From: CAYMTR01 sp964393405
Lineage (GTDB): Bacteria; Bacteroidota; Bacteroidia; Bacteroidales; Prolixibacteraceae
NCBI GenBank assembly: GCA_964393405.1
Contig: CAYMTR010000008.1
Location: 35,673-99,672, forward strand
Length of the DNA: 64,000 bases
Direction of reading: 5' to 3'
The translations under genes were made by a program, and so were the position numbers. The notes under the pieces were generated by a model. It made no database searches. It was not told the origin of the DNA and saw only the letters and a program-made list of their open reading frames with translations. Of this stretch, positions 36,013 to 44,549 are shown piece after piece. The first letter of the stretch is position 1. The number at the start of each line of letters is the position of its first letter.

Positions 36013-37293
36013 TTAGTCTTCTTCTATTCTTAAACTTACTGCATTCTTATGAGCGTAAAGGTGCTCAGCTTCAGCCATTTTTTGAATAACAGGTCCAAGT
36101 CTTTTTAAACCCTCTTTTGATATTTCCTGAAAAGTAATTTTTTTAACAAAACTGTCGATATTCACGCCGTTATAACTTTTAGCCCAACCATTAGTTGGCA
36201 GAGTATGATTAGTTCCTGAAGCATAATCACCAGCACTCTCAGGTGTATAGTTGCCCAAGAACACCGAACCTGCATTAATAATTTTTTCAGAAATGTAGTT
36301 GTAATTTTTCATTGAGATTATTAAATGTTCTGGTGCGTATTGGTTAACCATTTCAACAACTTCATCTTCAGTCTTTACTAGGAATATCTTGCTATTATCC
36401 AAAGCCTTAAGAGCATATTCCATTCTTGGTAAATTTTTTAATTGCTTTTCTATATTGATATTTACCTCATCGATGATCTTTTTAGATGTCGTTATAAGGA
36501 TTACTTGACTATCAGATCCATGTTCTGCTTGAGATAATAAGTCTGACGCTATAAAATCAGGATTAGCAGAATCATCTGCTATTATAGCCATTTCGCTTGG
36601 TCCGGCGGGCATATCAATAGCAACATCCGATATACTAACTAATTGTTTAGCAGCAGTAACATATTGATTACCTGGCCCAAATATTTTATAAACCTTTGGT
36701 ACTGTTTCAGTTCCAAATGCCATGGCGCCAATAGCTTGAATACCACCAATTTTAAAAATATTAGTAATACCTGCAATTTTTGCACTATATAAAACTGCCG
36801 GGGGTATTTTACCATCTTTCTGAGGTGGCGTACAAAGTATTATTTCCTTACATCCTGCTATTTTTGCAGGCAGGCCTAACATTAAGACAGTTGAAAACAA
36901 GGGAGCAGTACCTCCCGGAATATATAATCCTACTTTTTCAATTGCAACACTTTTTTGCCAGCATTTAACTCCCTGAGTTATTTCAATTATTTTTGATTCG
37001 ATACATTGAGTTTGATGAAATTTTGAAATATTAATAGCCGCCTGATCTATGGACAATTTCAAATCTAAATCTAATTTGCTTATTCCTTCTTCAATTTCTT
37101 TTTCTTCAACGATTAATGAGTCTAATGGAACTTTGTCAAAAAGAGAAGTGTATTTGATTACCGCTTTATCTCCATCTATTTTAATTTCATTTAGAATAGT
37201 TTTAACTTTTTCGTTCAATGAAGAAGTTTCAAACACAGGTCGTTCTAAATATTCAGACCAATCTTTTTTTATTGGAAATTCTATTATTTTCAT
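36013..37293 (-). CDS. hisD: histidinol dehydrogenase
   Basis: A 426-residue zinc-dependent NAD enzyme, the last two oxidations to histidine. Landmarks are YIPGGTAPLFSTVLM, GPGNQYVTAAKQLV, the zinc ligands in DLLSQAEHGSDSQV, and the C-terminal catalytic region EHLIIS and MAEAEHLYAHKNAV. ATG 37293 (MKIIEFPIKKDW) is chosen over the in-frame TTG at 37302. It follows hisG by 40 bp. Confidence 0.96.
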   Translation of the reverse strand: MKIIEFPIKKDWSEYLERPVFETSSLNEKVKTILNEIKIDGDKAVIKYTSLFDKVPLDSLIVEEKEIEEGISKLDLDLKLSIDQAAINISKFHQTQCIESKIIEITQGVKCWQKSVAIEKVGLYIPGGTAPLFSTVLMLGLPAKIAGCKEIILCTPPQKDGKIPPAVLYSAKIAGITNIFKIGGIQAIGAMAFGTETVPKVYKIFGPGNQYVTAAKQLVSISDVAIDMPAGPSEMAIIADDSANPDFIASDLLSQAEHGSDSQVILITTSKKIIDEVNINIEKQLKNLPRMEYALKALDNSKIFLVKTEDEVVEMVNQYAPEHLIISMKNYNYISEKIINAGSVFLGNYTPESAGDYASGTNHTLPTNGWAKSYNGVNIDSFVKKITFQEISKEGLKRLGPVIQKMAEAEHLYAHKNAVSLRIEED

Positions 37294-37333
37294 CTGACAC
37301 AAATTTATACGTAAATAAAATCAATATAAAAGG

Positions 37334-38194
37334 TTACATAATCATTTTTTCAATTGGAAGAACTAATATTCCTTCTGCTCCTAATAATTTTAGACTCGAT
37401 ATGTTTTCCCAGAAATATTTCTCATCAATAACTGAATGTAATGAACTCCACCCAGATTCAGCCAAGGGCATAATTGTTGGACTTTTAATACCTGGAAGTA
37501 TATTAATAATCTGATCTAATTTATCGTTTGGGGCGTTTAGCATTATGTATTTTTTCCCTTTTGATCGTTCTACAGATTCAATACGAAAAACTAATTCTTT
37601 TAAAATTCTAGATTTTAATTCAGAAAGTTTAGGGGTACTAATCAAAACAGCTTCGGATGTAGTTATAAGTTCAACTTCTTTTAACCCGTTAGAAACAAGT
37701 GTCCCTCCTGAACTTACAATGTCAAATATTCCATCTGCAATTCCTATTCCTGGGGCGATTTCAACTGAACCATTAATGACGTGTATATCAGCACATACAT
37801 TGTTTTCTTCAAAGTATTTTTTTAGAATACCTGGGTATGATGTCGCAACTGTTTTTCCGTTGAACCAATTAATTCCTGAATACTCAATACCCTTGGGAAT
37901 AGCAAGAGATAGCCTGCATTTGCTAAATCCTAGTCTTTTAACCAGAACAACATTTTTATTTTTTTCAAGCATCTCATTTTCTCCAACTATCCCAATGTCA
38001 GCTACTCCATCGGCAACTGTTTGTGGTATGTCGTCATCTCTTAGATATAGAATTTCTATAGGAAAATTTTTGCTGGCAGAGATTAGTTGTCTTTTGCCAA
38101 CAATTAGTTTTATACCACATTCATCAATTAAGTTTACTGATTCTTCATTCAAACGTCCTTTAGTTTGAATTGCTATTCTTAAAATTTCGCTCAT
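37334..38194 (-). CDS. hisG: ATP phosphoribosyltransferase, long form
   Basis: 286 residues: two catalytic domains (RIAIQTKGRLNEESVNLIDECGI at the start; the PRPP loop region SGGTLVSNGLKEVE) plus a C-terminal regulatory ACT-like domain (about 215-286, LVFRIESVERSKGKKYIMLNAP). The long form does not need HisZ and is normally feedback-inhibited by histidine. It is the first structural gene of the operon, controlled upstream by a leader-peptide attenuator. Confidence 0.96.
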   Translation of the reverse strand: MSEILRIAIQTKGRLNEESVNLIDECGIKLIVGKRQLISASKNFPIEILYLRDDDIPQTVADGVADIGIVGENEMLEKNKNVVLVKRLGFSKCRLSLAIPKGIEYSGINWFNGKTVATSYPGILKKYFEENNVCADIHVINGSVEIAPGIGIADGIFDIVSSGGTLVSNGLKEVELITTSEAVLISTPKLSELKSRILKELVFRIESVERSKGKKYIMLNAPNDKLDQIINILPGIKSPTIMPLAESGWSSLHSVIDEKYFWENISSLKLLGAEGILVLPIEKMIM

Positions 38195-38204
38195 ATCTCA
38201 ATAT

Positions 38205-38233
38205 TAAAAAAAAAGGCTTACCACCGGTAAGCC
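38205..38233 (-). terminator. his attenuator terminator
   Basis: On the minus strand GGCTTACC-GGT-GGTAAGCC is followed by nine T residues, only 11 bp before the hisG ATG. Its 5' arm GGCTTACC can instead pair with GGTAGGCT (38282 to 38275) at the end of the leader ORF, eight pairs including two G-U. Those are the two exclusive folds expected of a ribosome-controlled attenuator. Confidence 0.88.
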
Positions 38234-38270
38234 AAATATGTTAGTTAAATCTTATTAATAGATAAAATTA

Positions 38271-38333
38271 TCACAGCCTACCTTTTTGCAGAATCTTATG
38301 ATGACCGTGATGATGTATGTAAATATTTGTCAT
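38271..38333 (-). CDS. hisL: his operon leader peptide
   Basis: A 20-codon ORF starting MTNIYIHHHGHHK on the minus strand, with five histidine codons within six positions (CAT CAT CAC GGT CAT CAT). It starts about 12 nt after the predicted transcription start and ends in TGA next to the antiterminator segment. With scarce charged tRNA-His the ribosome should stall on the His codons, leaving GGTAGGCT free to pair with the terminator's 5' arm. When histidine is ample it runs to the stop, masks that segment and lets the terminator form. The symbol is given by function; the sequence is not homologous to enteric hisL beyond the His run. Confidence 0.9.
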   Translation of the reverse strand: MTNIYIHHHGHHKILQKGRL

Positions 38334-38351
38334 GTTATTTTTACTTGTTTG

Positions 38352-38384
38352 CAAGTATAATGATATTTTAAAATTTTCCAAAAA
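38352..38384 (-). promoter_or_regulatory. his operon promoter
   Basis: Minus strand: TTTTTG (38384 to 38379), exactly 19 nt spacer, then TATACTTG (38359 to 38352), one base from TAnnTTTG. The expected start site is near 38345, giving a leader of about 150 nt that holds the leader ORF and attenuator. Confidence 0.75.
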
Positions 38385-38523
38385 TACTGACCTTAATTTT
38401 CAGAAAATAAAGAATAAATTTAACCTGAGAATTATTGTATAGTTCAATAATTAAGAAATTTACTTAAATATTTTGGTCTATTATTATATTAAAAAATATT
38501 AATGTATTTTGTGGAGAATTACA

Positions 38524-38553
38524 ATGAAACAGGATTTGAAAAATAAATATTGA
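38524..38553 (+). CDS. nine-codon upstream ORF before the cysteine-rich gene
   Basis: ATG AAA CAG GAT TTG AAA AAT AAA TAT TGA (MKQDLKNKY), preceded by GGAGA 6 nt upstream, which is the best Shine-Dalgarno-like match in the neighbourhood. It ends 3 nt before, and in the same frame as, the ATG at 38557. It may couple translation, or the TGA may interrupt a once longer gene. Confidence 0.35.
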   Translation: MKQDLKNKY

Positions 38554-38556
38554 AAT

Positions 38557-39051
38557 ATGTCAAGATTTGGTAAAGATGGAAGGTTGATAATACCCTTAAG
38601 CGAAAGAGAGCTTAGATTAAGAAACAGAATGGGGATAGAAAATAAAGTAAGATATGAAATTACTGAAGCATACTGCCCAAATGGATGTAATATAATGGAT
38701 AAAGAGAATTTGATCAATGGATTTCCAGGATTGAGGATAAAATTCAAGCGCCCGGGAATGGAAGGTGAATTTGTCATTTCTGCAATCGAGGGTGATTTCG
38801 ATAAAATTGTAATTAATGGAGAACTTCTTAATGGAGTAAAGGATGATTTGTATTGTCCTCATTGTGGTGTTCTTTTTGAAAAATTAGTTAATTGTAACTG
38901 TAGTGAAGGTGCAGAAATGGTCGTGATAGGCTTAACACCGAAGCTCAATTTTAATAATGCAATTACATTTTGTAATGTTACTGGATGTTCAAATGGTACT
39001 TTCATCCAGTCCGGTGATATCCTGAGGCACGTCCGGCTATCTAGTTTCTAA
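38557..39051 (+). CDS. orphan cysteine-rich protein of unknown function
   Basis: 164 residues, not recognised. It has three cysteine pairs that look metal-binding: YCPNGC (about 40), a zinc-ribbon-like YCPHCGVLFEKLVNCNC (about 98-114), and FCNVTGC (about 138). The N-terminus (GRLIIPLSERELRLRNRMGIE) is basic. There is no signal peptide, so it should be cytoplasmic. It is alone on the plus strand between two minus-strand operons. The codon pattern looks like that of its neighbours. Confidence 0.7.
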   Translation: MSRFGKDGRLIIPLSERELRLRNRMGIENKVRYEITEAYCPNGCNIMDKENLINGFPGLRIKFKRPGMEGEFVISAIEGDFDKIVINGELLNGVKDDLYCPHCGVLFEKLVNCNCSEGAEMVVIGLTPKLNFNNAITFCNVTGCSNGTFIQSGDILRHVRLSSF

Positions 39052-39066
39052 AAAACACATAAAAAG

Positions 39067-40074
39067 TCAATTCAAAAAAGGTTCAATATTCCAGACATCT
39101 TTTATATTTTTCAAAGCCTCAGGGTTAATTTTTAAATCTTGCGGAACAACATTTTCTATTTTTATTTCTGATGTATTTTTCCCGTTTAATACATCAAATG
39201 CCATTTCCCCTCCAATATATCCAACTTTATAATATTCAGCTCCTAATCCGAATAACACATTTCCATATACGATATGGGGATTATTTATAAATAAAGGGAT
39301 CTGAGCTTTTGATGCTGCATTTATTAGTTGGTCAACTCCAAGTTCAACAACATTATCACCACCTAGCCATAATGCTTCAACTCCTCTTGCAGTTAGAGAC
39401 ATCGCTGTTTCTAAAACCTGAGTACTACTTTCAACGCTCATTTCTAAAAGGTCAATCCCAAGTTCTTTACATTTTTTTCTGGCTAATCTGACACATGCTT
39501 CAGAGCATGTTTCGCTGGTACACCAAACCGAACCAACCTTTTTAAGCTTAGGGTTCATTTTTTTTGCAATTTCAAAAGCTTCTTCTACAGGTTGGAATGT
39601 TCCTATTCCTACTAAATGTTTTGGATGTTGATGACCTTCTTTACCGCTTATTCCTACACCTGAAACATATGGATCAGTTACACAACAGAAAACGTGAGTT
39701 ATTTTTCCCTCTTTATTGGCGTTTGCCATAACTTGTAGAGCTGGTGTGCTAATAGTGATGACTAAGTCAAATTTACTGCTTATTATATTGTTTGCAATCA
39801 TATTTGCTGTTGGCATATCTCCTTCAGCTGAGAACCTCTTAATTGTGCAATTTCTTCCGTCTTCCAGACCTTTTTCTTTGAGAGCATCTAATACTCCTTT
39901 TTCGGTTTCATCTAGTACAAGTCTTGAAGCCATTTTAAATACAGCTATTTGAATATTTTCGCGATTAAAACTTTTCCTATTATCAAGATCGAACAGTAAA
40001 AGTATTACAGCAGCAATTAGAAAAGATAAAAACGCTCTTGTTATCTTATTGATTTTATTATCTTTAAATTTCAT
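39067..40074 (-). CDS. TrpX-like ABC transporter substrate-binding protein
   Basis: 335 residues of the ABC_sub_bind (PF04392-like) family. An uncleaved-looking membrane anchor (about 12-27) is followed by DLDNR, then a two-lobe binding domain starting IQIAVFKMASRLVLDETEKGVLDALKEKG. Motifs VITISTPALQVM and GIGTFQPVEEAFEIAKKMNPKLKKVG are typical of the family, which imports small molecules such as tryptophan in some bacteria. The ligand is unknown here. It is the last gene of the operon; its ATG directly follows the ATPase stop. Confidence 0.82.
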   Translation of the reverse strand: MKFKDNKINKITRAFLSFLIAAVILLLFDLDNRKSFNRENIQIAVFKMASRLVLDETEKGVLDALKEKGLEDGRNCTIKRFSAEGDMPTANMIANNIISSKFDLVITISTPALQVMANANKEGKITHVFCCVTDPYVSGVGISGKEGHQHPKHLVGIGTFQPVEEAFEIAKKMNPKLKKVGSVWCTSETCSEACVRLARKKCKELGIDLLEMSVESSTQVLETAMSLTARGVEALWLGGDNVVELGVDQLINAASKAQIPLFINNPHIVYGNVLFGLGAEYYKVGYIGGEMAFDVLNGKNTSEIKIENVVPQDLKINPEALKNIKDVWNIEPFLN

Positions 40075-40887
40075 TTAGATATACATTTCTTCTACTAATG
40101 AAGCGACAGATGGATCAATATTGTCTTTTTGTCTCAATTCATCAAATAGTGTAAGAAGATCATTTACTTTTAATCTTTTCTTTTCCTCTCCTTGAAAATC
40201 AAAAGCGACTTTCCCTTGATGCATCATTATAATTCTGTCTCCAAGAGCGACTGCTTGTTGCATTGAATGAGTGACCATCATAGTTGTTAACTTGTCTTTA
40301 TTTATTAATCTAAGTGTAAGATCAATAACCTTGGTTGCTGTTTTTGGATCGAGAGCTGCCGTATGCTCATCCAACAATAAGAGTTTGGGTTTTATAGCTG
40401 TTGACATTAGCAAGGTTAATGCCTGTCTTTGTCCTCCTGAGAGTTTACCAATCGGATTTTCCAACCTGTCTTCCATTCCCATATTTAGAGGTCTGACCAT
40501 TTTTCTAAAATCATCAGTTAATGATTTGGGAAGGCCCCATCCTAATCCTCTGGTTTTACCTCTTTTTACCGCCAATGCCAAGTTTTCCTGAATTGACATA
40601 TTTGGGGCAGTTCCACTGAAAGGGTTTTGAAATACCCGGCCAATATATTTTGCTCTCTTATGTTCATCCCATTTTGTTATGTCTACATTATTAAGAATGA
40701 TTTTTCCTTCATCAACAAAAAAAGTGCCCGCAACAGCATTTAACATTGTTGATTTTCCAGAACCATTTGTTCCGAGGACACAAACGAAACTACCTTCTTC
40801 AATTTCAATAGAAATTCCTTGTAGTGCTTTTACTTCATTAACTGTACCAGCATTAAAAGTCTTTTTAATGTTATTTATTTTAAGCAT
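40075..40887 (-). CDS. ABC transporter ATP-binding protein
   Basis: A 270-residue ATPase with Walker A GTNGSGKST, Q-loop VFQNPFSG, signature LSGGQRQAL, Walker B LLLLDEHTAALD and switch His in VTHSMQQAV. It is the TrpZ/LivF-like partner of the permease, which it overlaps by 8 bp. It would energise uptake of the ligand bound by the two substrate-binding proteins of this operon. Confidence 0.92.
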   Translation of the reverse strand: MLKINNIKKTFNAGTVNEVKALQGISIEIEEGSFVCVLGTNGSGKSTMLNAVAGTFFVDEGKIILNNVDITKWDEHKRAKYIGRVFQNPFSGTAPNMSIQENLALAVKRGKTRGLGWGLPKSLTDDFRKMVRPLNMGMEDRLENPIGKLSGGQRQALTLLMSTAIKPKLLLLDEHTAALDPKTATKVIDLTLRLINKDKLTTMMVTHSMQQAVALGDRIIMMHQGKVAFDFQGEEKKRLKVNDLLTLFDELRQKDNIDPSVASLVEEMYI

Positions 40888-41818
40888 TAGATTTTCTTTT
40901 AAAGGTTAGTTTTTTGTTCTTTAATAAACCCGGTAGAATTAAAGCAATGAATACAAATAAAGCCGTAATGATTTTTAAATCATTAGGATTTAATCCCCAT
41001 CTAAGAGCTATTGCAACAAGAATTCTAAATAAAACTGAACCTAAAACAGCACCAACTATTACAAAGCCCACGCTGCTTTCATTTATTATTGCTTCACCGA
41101 TAATTACACTTGCAAGACCCCAAACCATCATGCCAATTCCCATTTGAACATCTGCAAAGCCCTGATATTGTGCTAAAATAGCTCCAGCTAAAGCAATAAA
41201 CCCATTTGAAAGAGCGATACCAATAATAATCATTACTTTGGTGTTAACTCCAAGGGCTCTTATCATTTGGTCATTATCTCCTGTTGCCCTCATAGCTGTT
41301 CCAATATTTGTTTTGAAAAACCACCAAAGGATAACGCAAAATGCAACTATTGAGGCAAAACAAAAAAGAAGTATCCATAAATCTTTTGTAGAAACTTCCC
41401 AACCTAAAACGAGTGTTTTTGATCTTTCGCCTGAGATAGTGGCGGAAAAATTTTCAATCCATGTAAAAATGGTTGTCTCACTTAGAAGGGGCATGTTGCT
41501 TTTGCCCATTACATGCAAATTGACAGAATATAATGCTGTCATTACAAGAATACCAGCAAGTAAGGGGTTAATTTTAAAACGTGTATGGATTATTCCTGTT
41601 AACGCACCAGCACTCATGCCTGCTAAAAAGGCGACGAAACTAGCCAAAAGAGGATTAACTCCGGCGACAATTAATGAAGCACCTGTTGCAGCGCCAAAAG
41701 TGAATGATCCTTCAGCTGTTATGTCTGGAAAGTCAAATATTCTGAAACTAATAAATATTCCGAGTGCTAGAAGAGCTAGAATTAAACCTATTGTTATTGA
41801 GCCTATTAGTAGCGACAT
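40880..41818 (-). CDS. ABC transporter permease (TrpY/branched-chain amino acid type)
   Basis: A 312-residue inner-membrane protein with about eight hydrophobic segments and the BPD_transp_2-like opening LLIGSITIGLILALLALGIFISFRIFDFPDITAEGSFTFGAA, plus GSVLFRILVAIALRWGLNPNDLKIITALFV near the end. It belongs to the family that pairs with PF04392 binding proteins. It lies directly downstream of the STAS-fusion gene (11 bp). Confidence 0.9.
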   Translation of the reverse strand: MSLLIGSITIGLILALLALGIFISFRIFDFPDITAEGSFTFGAATGASLIVAGVNPLLASFVAFLAGMSAGALTGIIHTRFKINPLLAGILVMTALYSVNLHVMGKSNMPLLSETTIFTWIENFSATISGERSKTLVLGWEVSTKDLWILLFCFASIVAFCVILWWFFKTNIGTAMRATGDNDQMIRALGVNTKVMIIIGIALSNGFIALAGAILAQYQGFADVQMGIGMMVWGLASVIIGEAIINESSVGFVIVGAVLGSVLFRILVAIALRWGLNPNDLKIITALFVFIALILPGLLKNKKLTFKRKSNA

Positions 41819-41829
41819 GTTTTCTGATT

Positions 41830-43068
41830 TTAAATTAATTCAGTAGATTCAATTGGAACTACCCATATTGTTCCTTGCGTAAATTGGCTTTCACCGAGTC
41901 CAACAATTTCACGAGAGTCATTAACCAAATGGAGGATATCTTTTAATTCAATATTCTCAATTAAGTAATTGGTAGTTTCATATAAATCAATTTCTTCTTT
42001 TTTCAAAGGAATGAATGGAAATACAGCTGTGTGAATATGGGAATAGTTGTTAGAATCAGGGCTGATTGGTCTTAGAAATCTTTTATTATCGACGTTCAAT
42101 TGATCTGTAACGATACCAACAGATACAGTTAATGTTTTATTATATAATGGTTCTGTTGAAAAATTAATTGTTTCCTTTATTTCGGGGTAGTCAAATATCT
42201 TTTTACCGTTGACTGGAGGAGAGTTTAAGGATACACCTATTATACCAGAACTTTCTGCAATCATCACAAATGCATATTGACTATGTTTAGTACATTCAGA
42301 TATACCTTCAGTTATTTGGCTTATGCCGGATGTATTATTTAAAGTTTCAGGATCAAATCGAATTATGTGAGAAAAGTTGCCTTCAAAGTGGAGCCCATAA
42401 AGTTCTGCCAAAGTTGCTATCAATTGTCCACTACTGATCATGTAATCTGGTTTTCGTGAACCATCAGATGGAAGATAAACTAAATCCTTACCCATCATGA
42501 TAAATTCCCCAAATAGGTTTTTGCAGTCATCAAAGCTGTCCCCAATAGCACCTAATCCAATAGAAAAATGGTTTTTTTCTGCTTTTGAAATTCTTAAGTC
42601 CCTTTCATTAAATGATGATGTTTTGATTGATTCAGGATTACCGTATACTTTTAAATTACTTTTATTTTCAGTTTTTAAAATTTTGATTTTAAATTTCAGC
42701 CCTTTATATACAATGTTGCTATTTGATTCTGATTCAATGGTTTTAGCCTTCTCTGCTTTAGCTTGATTTAACATTGATGACATGCCAACCATTTCTAAAA
42801 CTTGTTTTACATTTTTAGACATTGCTGAAACAGAAAAATGGCCATTAATTTTATTTAGATTACGATATTGGGTTACCAGAGACCTTATACCAGCTGAGCT
42901 TAAATATTCAATGCCTGTCATATCAATTGAAATATTATAGTGACCTTCTTGTATAAGACGTTCGACGAAATCATTCAGATATCCGGCACTGTTTGCATCT
43001 AATCTTCCAATACAACTCAAAGATGTATCATCATCATTTTTGTTAATACTTATTTCAAGATTATTCAT
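41830..43068 (-). CDS. STAS-domain protein with an uncharacterised C-terminal region
   Basis: 412 residues. An N-terminal STAS domain (about 1-100) has the anti-sigma-antagonist motif YLSSAGIRSLV, including the serine normally phosphorylated by RsbW-type kinases. Residues about 125-412 form a second region I do not recognise (GLGAIGDSFDDCKNLFGEFIMMG; SSGQLIATLAELYGLHFEGNFSH; GIIGVSLNSPP). It is not a PP2C phosphatase and lacks membrane helices, so the protein should be cytoplasmic. Its place between binding protein and permease suggests a regulatory partner of the transporter. Confidence 0.75.
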   Translation of the reverse strand: MNNLEISINKNDDDTSLSCIGRLDANSAGYLNDFVERLIQEGHYNISIDMTGIEYLSSAGIRSLVTQYRNLNKINGHFSVSAMSKNVKQVLEMVGMSSMLNQAKAEKAKTIESESNSNIVYKGLKFKIKILKTENKSNLKVYGNPESIKTSSFNERDLRISKAEKNHFSIGLGAIGDSFDDCKNLFGEFIMMGKDLVYLPSDGSRKPDYMISSGQLIATLAELYGLHFEGNFSHIIRFDPETLNNTSGISQITEGISECTKHSQYAFVMIAESSGIIGVSLNSPPVNGKKIFDYPEIKETINFSTEPLYNKTLTVSVGIVTDQLNVDNKRFLRPISPDSNNYSHIHTAVFPFIPLKKEEIDLYETTNYLIENIELKDILHLVNDSREIVGLGESQFTQGTIWVVPIESTELI

Positions 43069-43077
43069 AATGTTTTT

Positions 43078-44178
43078 TTATTTCTTAAGCTTTATCTTCA
43101 TTTCATATTCAGGAGATAGATATTTTTCAGGGATATTAATGTTAAAATATTCCATAGCTTCTTTATTAATTGTAATTGTGGTTTTTGTGACAAAGTCGAA
43201 TGGTATGTCTCCCGGAGATTCACCATTTAAAATTTTGATTGCTTTCTTTGCGGCATCTATTCCTGAAACGAAATAATCTCTTGCAACAGAAGCTGCTGCT
43301 CCTTGTGTCGTTTGGTCTGTCACAAAAGCAAAATAGGGGATGTTGATATTGTATGCTTCCTTAATTATTGTGGAGCTACAACTTCCTGTAAGGTTGTCTG
43401 ATATTTGAGTGAATGCTTCAATTCCTCGTGATGATAATGAACGTGCAGCATCTGAAACCTCAGAAACAGTATTTGCAGGGACAGATACTAATTCAAGTCC
43501 ATTTTTCTCAGCAGCAATTTTTAACTCTTCAGTATATATTACTGAGTTGATCTCACCCGGAGTGTATACAGTTCCAATAGTTTTTATTCCAGGCATAACT
43601 TCAATAACAAATTTTACAAGTCCGGAGAAATCACTTAAAGTTGAAATGCCTGTAACGTTGGGTGGATGATTGGAGAATGATTTACCAATTCCTGATCGAA
43701 CAGGATCCCCTACATTTGTGAAAACTATAGGGGAATTTGTAACTTTTTTATAAAAAGCTTGAAGGGTTGGAGTTGAAGATACAAAGACAATATCCCATTT
43801 ATCGTTTGAAACCGTTTCGGCGATACTGTTTAAAGTAGATATATCTCCTTGAGCATTATAAACTTTTAAGATATAATCTTCTCCTTCAATCAACCCCCGA
43901 CTTTTAAACTCTTTCCTAATTCCTAATTCACATTCTTCAGAATTTTGGCTATCAACATAATGTGTAAAACAGAATTTGTATTTATTCTTTTTAGAATTTA
44001 GATTACCCTTATTAGAATCTTTGTCTTGAAATTTATTATTTATTTCTTTCGGGACATTATTCTCTGACAACAATTTCTTGTCTGATTCTTCTATACGATT
44101 ATTTAAATCGGAGAAAAGTAAAATACCTCCCGTTAAAATAAGTGATAGAATTCCATTAAAAATTTTCCTGACTTTCAT
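43078..44178 (-). CDS. TrpX-like ABC transporter substrate-binding protein, paralogue
   Basis: 366 residues of the same PF04392-like family as the last gene of the operon (YKFCFTHYVDSQNSEECELGIRKEFKSRG; VFVSSTPTLQAF; GISTLSDFSGLVKFVIEVMPGIKTIGTVY). It has the same type of membrane anchor ending in LLFSDLNNR, then an extra low-complexity Lys/Asn-rich linker (about 35-65) before the binding domain. No lipobox is seen. The linker could let the domain reach away from the membrane. Confidence 0.82.
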   Translation of the reverse strand: MKVRKIFNGILSLILTGGILLFSDLNNRIEESDKKLLSENNVPKEINNKFQDKDSNKGNLNSKKNKYKFCFTHYVDSQNSEECELGIRKEFKSRGLIEGEDYILKVYNAQGDISTLNSIAETVSNDKWDIVFVSSTPTLQAFYKKVTNSPIVFTNVGDPVRSGIGKSFSNHPPNVTGISTLSDFSGLVKFVIEVMPGIKTIGTVYTPGEINSVIYTEELKIAAEKNGLELVSVPANTVSEVSDAARSLSSRGIEAFTQISDNLTGSCSSTIIKEAYNINIPYFAFVTDQTTQGAAASVARDYFVSGIDAAKKAIKILNGESPGDIPFDFVTKTTITINKEAMEYFNINIPEKYLSPEYEMKIKLKK

Positions 44179-44218
44179 CCAATTCAGGTTTTTGATTATA
44201 AAATATAATCAAATTAAA

Positions 44219-44548
44219 CTATCCTTCTAAAGCTTGTTCTTGGGTTTCAAATATTTTAAAAATACTTGAGAAGCCTGATATATCGAAGATTTCTTTGATA
44301 TTTGGTTGAAGATTACATAAGTGTAATTTCCCATTTAAAGAAATAGATTTCTTCTGTGCAATTAAAAACACCCTTAAACCAGAACTACTGATATAATTTA
44401 ACCCTTCGCAATTGAATACGAAATTTTTCTCTCCGCTATTGAAAAGAAGGTTTATCTCAATCTCAAATTGATTAAAATTGGTTGTGTCAATTCTACCTTC
44501 AATTGCTATTACACAAAAATTGTTAATTTTTTCTTTTTTGATTTCCAT
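44219..44548 (-). CDS. anti-sigma factor antagonist (STAS domain, RsbV/SpoIIAA-like)
   Basis: 109 residues, one STAS domain: FCVIAIEGRIDTTNFNQFE at the start and the phosphorylation segment YISSSGLRVFLIAQKK (serine expected in SSS). It is encoded 1 bp after the RsbW-like kinase, as in classical partner-switching operons, and is predicted to bind or release that kinase according to phosphorylation. Confidence 0.9.
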   Translation of the reverse strand: MEIKKEKINNFCVIAIEGRIDTTNFNQFEIEINLLFNSGEKNFVFNCEGLNYISSSGLRVFLIAQKKSISLNGKLHLCNLQPNIKEIFDISGFSSIFKIFETQEQALEG

Positions 44549-44549
44549 C

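Noticed and set aside
37545..38168. 207-codon plus-strand frame opposite hisG
   Set aside because: It lies wholly antisense to a confident hisG with strong motifs; the composition is a mirror of the real gene.
41238..41846. 202-codon plus-strand frame opposite the ABC permease
   Set aside because: Antisense shadow of a clear permease; no family features.
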